Assembly (NCBI GenBank): GCA_041557595.1
Contig: JBFFGE010000172.1
Coordinates: 1 to 9,827 of the forward strand
Origin: JAOTYV01 sp041557595
GTDB lineage: Bacteria; Pseudomonadota; Alphaproteobacteria; UBA8366
Reading direction: 5' to 3'
DNA: 9,827 bases
The notes under the pieces are model-generated. The model did not search any database, was not told where the DNA came from, and saw nothing but the letters and a program-made list of their open reading frames with translations. A program made the translations under genes and the position numbers. How positions within the stretch are numbered: position 1 is the stretch's first letter; each line of letters begins with the position of its first letter. Shown one piece after another: positions 1 to 7,003 of this stretch.

Positions 1-1
1 C

Positions 2-26
2 AGCGGCCGCGGACAAGGCGGCCGCT
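2..26. repeat. 9-bp inverted repeat (GC hairpin) at the window edge
   Basis: The arms AGCGGCCGC (2-10) and GCGGCCGCT (18-26) are perfect reverse complements around a 7-base loop, so the transcript could fold into a strong GC hairpin. It sits 11 bases before the oxidoreductase ATG. No T tract follows, so it is not a textbook intrinsic terminator. It may mark the end of an upstream gene or be part of the leader. The oxidoreductase frame is also open through it, so it could be coding if the true start lies off the window. Confidence 0.5.
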
Positions 27-37
27 CCCCGCGCGCG

Positions 38-1375
38 ATGCTGGGAACGGTGTGCGAACCGGCGCGGGACATCCCTATCTTCGCCAGTACGGACGTCCTG
101 GTCGTCGGCGGCGGGCCCGCGGGGACGACCGCCGCGATCGCCGACGCCCGACTCGGCGCGGATGTCATCCTGGCGGAGCGCTATAATCATCTGGGCGGGC
201 TTTCGACCGGCGGGCTGGTCATCTGGATCGATCGCATGACCGACTGGAACGGCGATCACCTGATCCGCGGGCTTGCCGAAGAACTGCTCGACCGCCTGCC
301 CGAGGACGCGATCCTCGGCCCGCCGAAAAAGGATTGGGGGTCGCGCAACGAGCGCCTGGCCCATCATTGGGGCCAGCGGCACAGCGCCTTCCATGGCACG
401 GTGACCTGGGCGCCGATGATCGATCCGGAGTGTCTCAAGCTTGCCTCGCTCGACATGGTGCGCGAGGCCGGCATCGAACTGCTGCTGCACAGTTGGATCG
501 CCGCCCCGCTGGTCGAGGAGGGCAAGGCCACGGGCGCCATTCTCGAATCCAAGCAGGGCCGCATGGCGGTGCGCGCGCGGGTGGTAATCGACACCACCGG
601 CGACGGCGATATCTTCGCCCGCAGCGGCGAGGACTACGAGGGCGATATCGATCAGGACGATATCCACCACTGCGCCAATACCGCCTCGCTGATGGCGGGC
701 GTGGACACGGCACGCTGGCTCGCCTTTCAGGACGCGGAGCCCGAGGCCTGGCGCGAGATCATCGCGCTCGGCCGGAAGAAGACCCGGCATTTCATCCAGC
801 CGTTTCCGGGCTGGCGCAATGATGTCGTCGTGTTCATGGGGCCGCGGTTCTCGGGTTTCAGCGTGCTCGATATCGACGATCTGACCGCGGTGGAAATTCT
901 GTCGCGGGAGAGCATTGTCGAATTGCAGAGTTTCTATCGCGCCCATGTGCCGGGGTTCGAGAGCGCCTGGCTGATGCTCACCGGCCCGCAGCTCGGCGCG
1001 CGGCACAGCCGGCGGCTGGTCGGCATCGGCCGGATGACCGGGGAGGAGACCAAGACCGGCCGGATCCTGGCGGACGAGATCGGCGTGAGCCCCAGCACGA
1101 ATTCGAACCGGCCCTGCGTGTCGGTGCCGTATGGCGCGCTGCTGCCGCGCCGGACCGACAACCTGCTGGTGGCCGGGCGGCATATTTCGACCGACGCCCA
1201 GACCCACACCTATATGCGCGAGATCCCGCAATGCTGGTTGACCGGCCACGCCGCCGGGGTCGCCGCCGCGCTGAGCGCGAATGCCGGAGCATCGCCGCGC
1301 GACGTTGCCGTGGCCGAACTCCAGGCGTCGTTGCGGAAACAGGGCGCGTATCTGCGGCAGGCGGAGGAGCGCTGA
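38..1375 (+). CDS. FAD-dependent oxidoreductase (FAD_oxidored-type flavoprotein)
   Basis: This is a 445-residue flavoprotein, probably cytosolic. The N-terminal Rossmann motif VVGGGPAGTTAA (residues 22-33) binds the ADP part of FAD. The acidic end of the second strand follows (VILAER, 43-48), then HLGGLSTGG (51-59), a pattern usual in the FAD_oxidored (PF12831) group. A second FAD motif, VIDTTGDGDIFA, lies near 183-194. The C-terminal FAD motif is DNLLVAGRHIS (374-384) followed by GHAAGVAAALS (403-413). No signal peptide or Fe-S cysteine cluster is seen. The substrate cannot be read from the sequence. No good ribosome binding site precedes the ATG at 38; a GTG at 50 with GGGA just upstream is an alternative. 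The frame is also open to the left edge of the window, so the start is uncertain. It stands alone on this strand and converges on the BadH/AliA-like operon. Confidence 0.85.
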   Translation: MLGTVCEPARDIPIFASTDVLVVGGGPAGTTAAIADARLGADVILAERYNHLGGLSTGGLVIWIDRMTDWNGDHLIRGLAEELLDRLPEDAILGPPKKDWGSRNERLAHHWGQRHSAFHGTVTWAPMIDPECLKLASLDMVREAGIELLLHSWIAAPLVEEGKATGAILESKQGRMAVRARVVIDTTGDGDIFARSGEDYEGDIDQDDIHHCANTASLMAGVDTARWLAFQDAEPEAWREIIALGRKKTRHFIQPFPGWRNDVVVFMGPRFSGFSVLDIDDLTAVEILSRESIVELQSFYRAHVPGFESAWLMLTGPQLGARHSRRLVGIGRMTGEETKTGRILADEIGVSPSTNSNRPCVSVPYGALLPRRTDNLLVAGRHISTDAQTHTYMREIPQCWLTGHAAGVAAALSANAGASPRDVAVAELQASLRKQGAYLRQAEER

Positions 1376-1453
1376 GCGCCGGAGTGGAGATTTCCCGATC
1401 GTCGCCGCGCGCTGGCCGGAATGACACCTAGAAATTGAATGCGCGGTTTCCGC

Positions 1454-1783
1454 TCAGTATTTTTCCAGCCATTCCCGATACTGGGTGCGATCCTGTTCCG
1501 TGATCTCGACGCGCAGTTCGGCGTCGCAGCAGGCGATCAGTTTTGCCTGGTTGGGCGCTTCGGCCCATGCGAGCACGTCGCGGAAATCCCGCAAGGCGGC
1601 GTCCACATACTCGGTCGGATCAGATTTTCCCTCCTCGTCGCACAGCTTCAGGATGGCGAGGTGAACCCGATCGCGGTTCGTGTCGCTGTAGCGGTCGAGC
1701 GCCGCCTGTATTTCATCGGGGGGCCAGTCCGGAAAGACCTTCTCGATCTTGGCCAGTACCATGTCATGGTCGGCCTTGGTCAT
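1454..1783 (-). CDS. Conserved-looking hypothetical protein, translationally coupled to the acyl-CoA ligase
   Basis: This 109-residue acidic protein begins MTKADHDMVLAKIEKVF and ends EWLEKY. I do not recognise the family. It appears soluble and mostly alpha-helical, with no signal peptide or membrane segment. It contains a CC pair (residues 85-86) plus one cysteine near residue 48, and no clear metal site. Its ATG (1783-1781) overlaps the TGA of the upstream ligase gene (1782-1780) as ATGA, which indicates translational coupling and a shared function. The same frame stays open much further upstream (to about 2023), but that part is antisense-like, arginine-rich shadow of the ligase, so I chose the coupled ATG. 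It is the last gene of the operon. Whether it is an accessory subunit, a regulator or an unrelated rider cannot be said. Confidence 0.72.
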   Translation of the reverse strand: MTKADHDMVLAKIEKVFPDWPPDEIQAALDRYSDTNRDRVHLAILKLCDEEGKSDPTEYVDAALRDFRDVLAWAEAPNQAKLIACCDAELRVEITEQDRTQYREWLEKY

Positions 1784-3429
1784 CGGTCCGGCCGCAGGGT
1801 CTGCGCCCGCTCGCGCAGCAGGAACTTCTGGATCTTGCCGCTTGGCGTGCGCGGCAGCGCGTCGAGGATCACCAGTTTTTCGGGCAGGTACTGAACCGCC
1901 ATGTCCTGGCCGCGCAGATAGTTCGTCATGTCTTCGAAGGACAAGGTGTGTCCCGGTTTCAGCCCGGCGAACAGGCAGGCGCGTTCGCCGAGCCGGTCGT
2001 CGGGCATGGCGACGATGGCGCATTCATGGATCGCCGGGTGGCGGTACAGCAATTCCTCGACCTCGACGACCGGAATGTTCTCGCCGCCGCGAATGATGAT
2101 GTCCTTGGCGCGGCCGGTAATGCGGAGGAAGCCGTCGTCGTCCATACGGGCGAAATCGCCGGTATCGAACCATCTTTCCGCATCGACCGCATAGGCGTCC
2201 GGCCGTTTCAGATAGCCGACAAACAGGGAGTTGGATTGGACCTTGAGCTCGCCTTCGGTACCTGCCGGCACGGGTTTACCGGCGGCGTCCGTGATCCTGA
2301 CCGCACAACCCGGCAGCGCATCGCCATCCGATCCGAAGATCTTTTCCGCCTCGCCGCCCGGGGTGCAGGCGGTCGCGGCGCCGACTTCGGTCATGCCCCA
2401 GCCGGACAGGACATGGCATTTGAGCCGCTCGGTCGCGCGTTCGACCAGGCTGCGCGGGATCGGCGCGCCGGCCGACAGGAAAATGCGGAAGTGCGACAGG
2501 TCATAGTCGCCGAGCGTCGCTAAGTCCGCCAGGTCGGCGAGAAACGGCGTCGACGCCAGGGTGAAGCTACAGCCGTTGTCCTGAATGATCCGGGCCGCGT
2601 CCGCCGGGTCCCACACATCCTGCAGCACCGTCGGCACGCCCAGCATGATCGGCAGCAGCATGCCGTACATGAAGCCGGTTTGATGGGCCAGCGGCGACGC
2701 CATGAAGCTGCAATCCTGCGCACCGAGGCCGAGCCGCTCGGCATAGGGCGTCAGCGTCGCGAACAGGGTGTTCGCCGTGTGCATCACGCCCTTCGGCTGG
2801 CCGGTGGTGCCCGAGGTGTAGAGAATCTGGGTGACGTCGTTCGGTCCCGGCCGCCGCCTGCCGAGCCGTTCATCGGCGTCGGGCGCGGCCTCCCGTTCCG
2901 CATCGAGGAAGAATTGTTCGAACCCCGCATCGTCCGCCGCGACCAGGTAATAGGCGTGTTGCAGCGCGGGCAGCGCGTCCCGCAATCCGTCGAGCATCGC
3001 GCGGTGGTCGAAGCCGCGAAACCGCTGCGGCGCGATGAAGAGTTTGGCCTCGGCAAATCCCAGCATGAAGCGGAGCTCACGCTCGCGGAAGATCGGCATC
3101 AACGGGTTCGTGATGGCGCCGGCCCGGACACAGCCGAGATGCAGGGCTGCGAACTGCCACCAATTCGGCAGTTGGAAAGACACCACGTCGCCGGGCTCGA
3201 TACCGAGGTCGATCAGCGCCAGCGCGATGCGCCTGCCATACCGGTCGAGCGCCGCATAGCTCAGCGTCGTCGAGCGGCCGGTTTCCGTGTTGTGGTCGGT
3301 AAGGGCGCGCCGGTCGGGGTCGACGGCCACGACCGCGTCCATATGGTCGAGCACGGTCCGGTTCGACCAGTCGCCACGGGCGACCATCGCGTCGATGCGA
3401 TCCTGGGTCAGTCGAACGCCGAGATCCAT
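1780..3429 (-). CDS. AMP-forming acyl-CoA synthetase, cyclohexanecarboxylate-CoA ligase (AliA)-like
   Basis: This 549-residue ANL-superfamily enzyme would activate a carboxylic acid to its CoA thioester using ATP, via an acyl-adenylate. All core motifs are present: the P-loop YTSGTTGQPKGVMH (residues 204-217), the A5 motif GWGMTE (343-348), DTGDFARMDDDG (422-433) with the ATP-ribose-binding Asp, the hinge region ITGRAKDIIIRGGENI (437-452), and PRTPSGKIQK (526-535) with the catalytic lysine K532. Length is normal and no part is missing. The N-terminal part (RLTQDRIDAMVARGDW) resembles the group annotated as cyclohexanecarboxylate-CoA ligases and medium-chain FadD proteins, so the alicyclic acid assignment is a family-level guess supported by the BadH-like neighbour. 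It lies 37 bases downstream of the SDR gene, in the same operon, and its stop overlaps the next start. The ribosome binding site is weak. Confidence 0.88.
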   Translation of the reverse strand: MDLGVRLTQDRIDAMVARGDWSNRTVLDHMDAVVAVDPDRRALTDHNTETGRSTTLSYAALDRYGRRIALALIDLGIEPGDVVSFQLPNWWQFAALHLGCVRAGAITNPLMPIFRERELRFMLGFAEAKLFIAPQRFRGFDHRAMLDGLRDALPALQHAYYLVAADDAGFEQFFLDAEREAAPDADERLGRRRPGPNDVTQILYTSGTTGQPKGVMHTANTLFATLTPYAERLGLGAQDCSFMASPLAHQTGFMYGMLLPIMLGVPTVLQDVWDPADAARIIQDNGCSFTLASTPFLADLADLATLGDYDLSHFRIFLSAGAPIPRSLVERATERLKCHVLSGWGMTEVGAATACTPGGEAEKIFGSDGDALPGCAVRITDAAGKPVPAGTEGELKVQSNSLFVGYLKRPDAYAVDAERWFDTGDFARMDDDGFLRITGRAKDIIIRGGENIPVVEVEELLYRHPAIHECAIVAMPDDRLGERACLFAGLKPGHTLSFEDMTNYLRGQDMAVQYLPEKLVILDALPRTPSGKIQKFLLRERAQTLRPDR

Positions 3430-3466
3430 TGCGGGGCCTGCCGGTTACGGGTTCATCGATCCGGTC

Positions 3467-4213
3467 CTAGTCGACCATCGTCAGGCCGCCGCTGACGCTC
3501 AGCACCTGTCCCGTGCAATAGCTCGACCGGTCGCTGGCGAAGAACAGGATCGCATCGGCGATTTCCGTTGGCTCGGCGAGCCGTCGCATCGGGATGGCCT
3601 TGATCAACGCTTCCTTGAGCCGCTCCGGATTGGCGTGGAACAGCGGCGTGTCGGTCGGTCCCGGCGCGACGCAATTGACGCGGATTCGATAGCGCGCCAT
3701 TTCGCGCGCCAGCGACTTGGTAAAGCCGATTATGCCGCCCTTGGCGCCCGAATAGACCGTTTCGCCCGAGCTGCCGACCCGGCCCGCGTCGCTGGAGACG
3801 CTGACGATGGCGCCCGCATTGGCGGCGATCATAGGATCGAGGAAGGCCCGGGTCAGGTTGATGACGCCGAGCAGGTTGATCTCGATGACCTTGCGCATGA
3901 AGTCGCGCGTGTTCTCGATGAAGGGCTGGCCGATATCGAACCCGGCGACGTTGGCGAGCACGTCCGCCTTGCCGGACCGACTGTGCAGCGCATCGGCGAA
4001 GGCGTCGATCTGATCCGTATCGGTAAGATCGAGCGGGTGAAAGGTGGCGCTGCCGCCGGCTTTCTCGACCAGCGCCACCGTCTCCTGCGCGCCGTCCGCG
4101 TTGAGGTCGCCGAAGAAAACGTCCGCGCCCGCCGCTGCAAATCGCTGGACGGTCGCGCGTCCGATGCCGGACGCACCGCCGGTCACCACGACCGTCTTGC
4201 CGCTAAAATCCAT
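3467..4213 (-). CDS. Short-chain dehydrogenase, BadH-like (2-hydroxycyclohexanecarboxyl-CoA dehydrogenase type)
   Basis: This is a 248-residue classical SDR that oxidises a hydroxyl group with NAD(P). The cofactor motif TGGASGIG is at residues 11-18, and D36 after the second strand (FGDLN) suggests a preference for NAD. NVAG (88-91) is the NNAG-motif variant. The catalytic residues are N113, S140/S141, Y154 and K158 (YSGAK). The stretch SDAGRVGSSGETVY, the PGPTDTPLF segment and the ending TGQVLSVSGGLTM closely match what I remember of Rhodopseudomonas palustris BadH, which makes the 2-ketocyclohexanecarboxyl-CoA step of alicyclic acid breakdown. This is recollection, not an alignment. I chose the ATG at 4213 because AAGGGA lies about 6 bases upstream; a TTG at 4234 would add 7 residues. 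It is the first gene of the operon with the ligase. The partners badI and aliB are not in the window. Confidence 0.85.
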   Translation of the reverse strand: MDFSGKTVVVTGGASGIGRATVQRFAAAGADVFFGDLNADGAQETVALVEKAGGSATFHPLDLTDTDQIDAFADALHSRSGKADVLANVAGFDIGQPFIENTRDFMRKVIEINLLGVINLTRAFLDPMIAANAGAIVSVSSDAGRVGSSGETVYSGAKGGIIGFTKSLAREMARYRIRVNCVAPGPTDTPLFHANPERLKEALIKAIPMRRLAEPTEIADAILFFASDRSSYCTGQVLSVSGGLTMVD

Positions 4214-4251
4214 GCCTGTCCCTTTCGTTGGCAAGTCCCCTGTTTCGCTCG

Positions 4252-4280
4252 ATCTTGCTGGCCGCGGCGGCCCGAGTCAA
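4252..4280 (-). promoter_or_regulatory. Candidate sigma70-type promoter for the SDR-ligase operon
   Basis: Read on the minus strand, TTGACT (4280-4275, 5 of 6 to the -35 consensus) is followed after 17 bases by CAAGAT (4257-4252), a weak -10 matching 3 of 6. It lies about 40 bases upstream of the chosen SDR start and back-to-back with the plus-strand candidate at 4294. Confidence 0.3.
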
Positions 4281-4293
4281 TTTGGCTTACCGT

Positions 4294-4323
4294 TTGACAG
4301 GGGCGGAAGGAGTCGGGTTCAAT
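4294..4323 (+). promoter_or_regulatory. Candidate sigma70-type promoter for the small cysteine-rich protein gene
   Basis: A perfect TTGACA (4294-4299) is followed after 18 bases by TTCAAT (4318-4323), which matches 4 of 6 of the -10 consensus. The start codon is 35 bases downstream. GTCAA (4276-4280) and TTGAC (4294-4298) also form an inverted repeat with a 13-base gap between the two divergent -35 elements, so a shared operator is possible. Confidence 0.42.
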
Positions 4324-4358
4324 TTAACGACAGGGAGAAAAACAAAAGGAAAAATATC

Positions 4359-4613
4359 ATGTTCCGCTGCTGCATGGGGTTGCTGGTAGCCTCGTTCGTG
4401 ACTGTTGCGATGGTTTCCGTGTCGACGCCAACCCGGGCGCAGACGAGCTGCATGCACTGCAACTTCGCCCATGGCAAATGCAACATGTTCAAGCCCGGTC
4501 AGGAGGCGGTATGCGCGAAGGAGCGGGAAGACTGCATCCGGCAGTGCAAGGCGAAAGCCGCGAGCAAACCCGCCGCCCAGAGCAAGGCGAGCGATAAGAA
4601 AGACAAGAAATAG
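4359..4613 (+). CDS. Small secreted cysteine-rich protein of unknown function
   Basis: This 84-residue protein is preceded by a clear AAAGGA ribosome binding site 8 bases before the ATG. Residues 1-28 form a Sec signal peptide: short basic start, hydrophobic core GLLVASFVTVAMVSV, and a cleavage site near TRAQ (about residue 27 or 28). The mature part is about 56 residues with six cysteines (31, 34, 41, 52, 59, 63) spaced C-x2-C-x6-C-x10-C-x6-C-x3-C, then a lysine/alanine/serine-rich tail (64-84, ending KKDKK). An even number of periplasmic cysteines suggests three disulfides. CMHC followed by histidines could also bind a metal, but it is not the CxxCH heme motif. I do not recognise the family. 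The frame is open further upstream (to about 4044), but that part is antisense to the SDR and was excluded. It is a single gene with its own promoter. Confidence 0.75.
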   Translation: MFRCCMGLLVASFVTVAMVSVSTPTRAQTSCMHCNFAHGKCNMFKPGQEAVCAKEREDCIRQCKAKAASKPAAQSKASDKKDKK

Positions 4614-4660
4614 GTTGGGTCAAACGCGTGGGTGTGAGGCCTGTGTAGCGCCGCAACGCT

Positions 4661-5623
4661 TTACCACGCCGGCGTTACGGGCTCGCCCTGGAACTGGCTG
4701 CGCCACATAACGCGCCGTTGCGTCGAGTTCACCGGATCCCGGTAATGCTGGGCGCAGCGGTTGTCCCAGACCAGGAAATCGCCGACCCGCCATTCGTGGG
4801 TCCATTTGTATTTGTCTTGCGTCGCGTGCGCCCATAACCGGTCGAGCAGGGCCTCGCTTTCGTCATTCGGGTAGCCTTCGATGTATTGCGACGGCCAAAT
4901 GCGACGGCGTCCGAGATAGAGCGCGTTGCGGCCGGTCTCCGGATGTTTGCGGACCAGCGGATGCATCGGCCCGGGCACGTCTTCGGGCCGTTCAGGCTTG
5001 GTCACGCCCGGGCGCAGCACGCCGGCCGAATTGCGTGTCGCATCCTGTTTCGAGCACTTGCCCCAGATCGCATCGCGAAGATCGTCGGGAAGGTCGTCGA
5101 ACGCCATATATTGATTATTGAAGGATGTCTTGCCTGTCGCGTCATCGGGGATTTCCAGCGAATAGAGCGTGCTGCCCGCCGGCGGCTTTTCGATATAGGA
5201 ATTGTCGGTATGCCAGATAACTTCAAGGCTGCCGAGACCGTCGTTCTTTTCCGTCGGGTTGCCGTCCGCATCCAGGTTCGAGAGGATCGAGATTTCCGGC
5301 ACGGGTAGCGTATGCATCTGGCTGATCTTGCCGGTCTTTTCGTAGTAGGCGCGGGCGGCGCCGACTTGCGGGCGGCCGAAAATACTTGCCGCCTCCAGAT
5401 ATTGCTCCGGCGTGATCGATTGTCCGCGAAACAGGATGACCAGATGATCGTGCCACGCCTGGCGAATCGCCGCCTTGACGTCATCCGGGATCGGCATCGA
5501 GAGATCGACGCCTCTGATCTCGGCGCCGACCGCCGCGCCGGTAGGGACGATTTCCAGCTGCGCGAGCGAATTGGCGGGGCCGGTCGGACGGGCGTCGTCG
5601 GTTTGGGCAATCGTCATGTGCAT
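4661..5623 (-). CDS. TauD/TfdA-family Fe(II)/2-oxoglutarate-dependent dioxygenase
   Basis: This enzyme of about 320 residues couples O2 and 2-oxoglutarate decarboxylation to hydroxylation of a small substrate. The iron ligands are H138 and D140 in the motif WHTDNSY, with the distal H293 in AQHYRD. The 2-oxoglutarate-binding arginine is probably R308 (QRRVMWR), with the same 15-residue spacing from the distal His as H255-R270 in E. coli TauD. The N-terminal GAAVGAEIRGVDLS segment (about 29-42) and PPAGSTLYSLEIP (147-159) are also typical of the family. The substrate is unknown; the family includes taurine, alkylsulfonate, alkylsulfate and 2,4-D oxygenases, and no sulfonate transporter is nearby. 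Start choice is open: ATG at 5623 (GGACC just upstream), ATG at 5617, or ATG at 5653. The frame runs to 5761, but that part reads as intergenic. It is monocistronic in this window and divergent from the LpxD-like gene. Confidence 0.87.
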   Translation of the reverse strand: MHMTIAQTDDARPTGPANSLAQLEIVPTGAAVGAEIRGVDLSMPIPDDVKAAIRQAWHDHLVILFRGQSITPEQYLEAASIFGRPQVGAARAYYEKTGKISQMHTLPVPEISILSNLDADGNPTEKNDGLGSLEVIWHTDNSYIEKPPAGSTLYSLEIPDDATGKTSFNNQYMAFDDLPDDLRDAIWGKCSKQDATRNSAGVLRPGVTKPERPEDVPGPMHPLVRKHPETGRNALYLGRRRIWPSQYIEGYPNDESEALLDRLWAHATQDKYKWTHEWRVGDFLVWDNRCAQHYRDPVNSTQRRVMWRSQFQGEPVTPAW

Positions 5624-5680
5624 ATCGGGTCCGGTCGGACCCGCTCCTCTCATCGGCGTTCTGTCGGGACGGACGCGCGG

Positions 5681-5686
5681 ACTATA
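5681..5686 (-). promoter_or_regulatory. Candidate -10 element of the dioxygenase gene
   Basis: On the minus strand this reads TATAGT, 5 of 6 to the -10 consensus, placing a start of transcription about 50 bases before the dioxygenase start codon. The -35 position (about 5704-5709) reads GTGCGC and is very poor. That fits a promoter needing an activator bound just upstream, where the palindrome at 5711-5731 lies. Confidence 0.3.
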
Positions 5687-5710
5687 CGTCTTTCGCGCAA
5701 GATGCGCACG

Positions 5711-5731
5711 TCTTCGAACGGCGTTCGAAGA
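5711..5731. promoter_or_regulatory. Palindromic operator candidate between the divergent dioxygenase and lpxD-like genes
   Basis: The arms TCTTCGAAC (5711-5719) and GTTCGAAGA (5723-5731) are perfect reverse complements around GGC. Two more paired bases lie outside one mismatch on each side. The 21-bp size and short spacer are typical of a dimeric helix-turn-helix regulator. It sits in a 236-bp intergenic region that holds no gene. GTCTT(T)CG recurs at 5688, 5710 and 5733, at intervals of 22 and 23 bp, about two helical turns. No regulator gene is present in the window. A terminator is unlikely because both flanking genes point away from it. Confidence 0.5.
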
Positions 5732-5859
5732 TGTCTTCGCACCGGGGGAACCGGAGTGCATCGGGGAGCGCGGCCGCCATTCTTCCCTTGTTTGCGGCCG
5801 GATGACAGTGTAGGCAAATCGTAAATGTCCGCGAATACTTCAACTGCGTGCCAATCCTC

Positions 5860-6960
5860 ATGAAGCTCCACGACGTCGCCAAAATTCTCGACGCCGATGT
5901 GGTGGGAGACGGTGCGATTGAAATCGCCCGGGTGGTCCATCCGAGCGAGGCCACGTCACCGTCCGATCTTGCCCTGGCGATGAACAAGGAAATGCTGGCC
6001 GCGTTGGAAGGGTCGGTATCGCGGATTGCGGTGCTGGGCGACGATACGGCGCTTCCCGAGGGCCGCCTGGATGGATACGTCCTGGTAACGCGCGGGCGCT
6101 ACGCGATGGCCGGGCTGACCAAGGCGTTCGACAAGCCCGTTCATGCGCCGTCCGGCATACATCCTTCGGCCGTGGTCGAAGAAACCGCCAACCTCGGGAA
6201 CGATGTGTGCATTGGGCCGTTTACCTATGTAGGACATGCAGCGGTAATCGGAGCGGGCACGGTCTTGATGTCGAATGTTACGGTGGGGGCGGAAGCGGTG
6301 CTCGGCGATCAGTGTCTGATCCACGCCGGGGCGCGGATCGGCGAACGCGTGCGGATCGGCGACCGGGCCATCCTGCATCACAATGCCAGTCTGGGCGCCG
6401 ACGGATTCAGCTTCGTGACTCCGACGCAAAGTTCCGCCGAGCAGGCGAAGGAAAGTCCGAGCACCGATACGGTGGATGTACGCAACACGACGATTGTCCG
6501 CATCAATTCCATCGGCACGGTGGAAATCGGCGACGATGTGGAAATCGGGGCGTGCACGTCAATCGACCGGGGCACGATAAGCGCGACACGGATCGGCAGT
6601 GGCACGAAGATCGACGATCTGGTCATGATCGGCCACAATGTCGTCGTCGGCGAGAACTGTATGATTTGCGGTCAGGTCGGTGTCGCCGGCAGTACCGTGA
6701 TCGGCGATCGCGTGGTTCTGGCGGGTCAGGCGGGTATCGCGGATCACATCACTATCGGCAGCGACGTCGTCGTCGGCGCGGGATCCGGCGTTGGGGCGAA
6801 TATCAAATCGGGCATGGTGGTGCTTGGTTATCCGGCGTTGCCAAAGAGCAAGACGACGGAGATAGTCTTGAATATGATGCGGCTCAACCGATTGTTTGAA
6901 GAGCAGTCGAGTCTTAAAAAACGGCTCACCGCTATTGAGTCGGGAAACGAAAAAGGCTAA
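5860..6960 (+). CDS. LpxD-like UDP-3-O-acyl-glucosamine N-acyltransferase family protein
   Basis: This is a 366-residue cytoplasmic acyltransferase. LpxD moves a 3-hydroxyacyl chain from acyl carrier protein to the 2-amino group of UDP-3-O-acyl-glucosamine in lipid A synthesis. From about residue 98 to 316 it is a left-handed beta-helix of hexapeptide repeats (IG-x-x-V/C patterns). The family segments IGACTSIDRGT and MIGHNVVVG are present, and H259 matches the catalytic histidine of E. coli LpxD (H239). The C-terminal segment (about 335-362) is a helix like the ACP-binding tail of LpxD. Two oddities: the N-terminal pocket residues that stack on uracil (Phe and Tyr) appear as L39 and M45, with N42 kept; and the loop after GADGF (about 186-219) is about 20 residues longer than in E. 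coli. A GTG at 5848 would add four residues; neither start has a clear ribosome binding site. An ACP and a ketosynthase follow. It may be a second, specialised LpxD paralogue. Confidence 0.82.
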   Translation: MKLHDVAKILDADVVGDGAIEIARVVHPSEATSPSDLALAMNKEMLAALEGSVSRIAVLGDDTALPEGRLDGYVLVTRGRYAMAGLTKAFDKPVHAPSGIHPSAVVEETANLGNDVCIGPFTYVGHAAVIGAGTVLMSNVTVGAEAVLGDQCLIHAGARIGERVRIGDRAILHHNASLGADGFSFVTPTQSSAEQAKESPSTDTVDVRNTTIVRINSIGTVEIGDDVEIGACTSIDRGTISATRIGSGTKIDDLVMIGHNVVVGENCMICGQVGVAGSTVIGDRVVLAGQAGIADHITIGSDVVVGAGSGVGANIKSGMVVLGYPALPKSKTTEIVLNMMRLNRLFEEQSSLKKRLTAIESGNEKG

Positions 6961-7003
6961 GGACGCGGGCCAATAGTAGCGATTTCCGTGGTGGAGTGTA
7001 GCA

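Noticed and set aside
1376..1453. Search for a terminator between the oxidoreductase and the 109-residue gene
   Set aside because: No convincing hairpin or T tract was found in this 78-base convergent gap.
1543..2523. Plus-strand open frame (326 codons) opposite the 109-residue gene and ligase
   Set aside because: Spans antisense to two genes and their junction and shows no domain; a shadow of high GC coding sequence.
2680..3495. Long plus-strand open frame (271 codons) opposite the acyl-CoA ligase
   Set aside because: Arginine/histidine-rich composition with no family motif, fully antisense to a gene with complete ANL motifs. Long antisense frames are expected in GC-rich coding DNA.
4461..4488. 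CMHC near histidines in the small secreted protein as a cytochrome c heme site
   Set aside because: The heme motif needs CxxCH; here the residue after the second Cys is Asn.
4614..4660. Weak stem (AGCG/CGCT) between the cysteine-rich gene and the dioxygenase gene
   Set aside because: Only four pairs and no T tract, so not supportable as a terminator.
5712..5730. Possible LexA (SOS) box, because GAAC and GTTC occur in the palindrome
   Set aside because: The alphaproteobacterial LexA box is a direct repeat GTTC-N7-GTTC. Here GAAC and GTTC are inverted with 3 bases between them, and no SOS gene is nearby.
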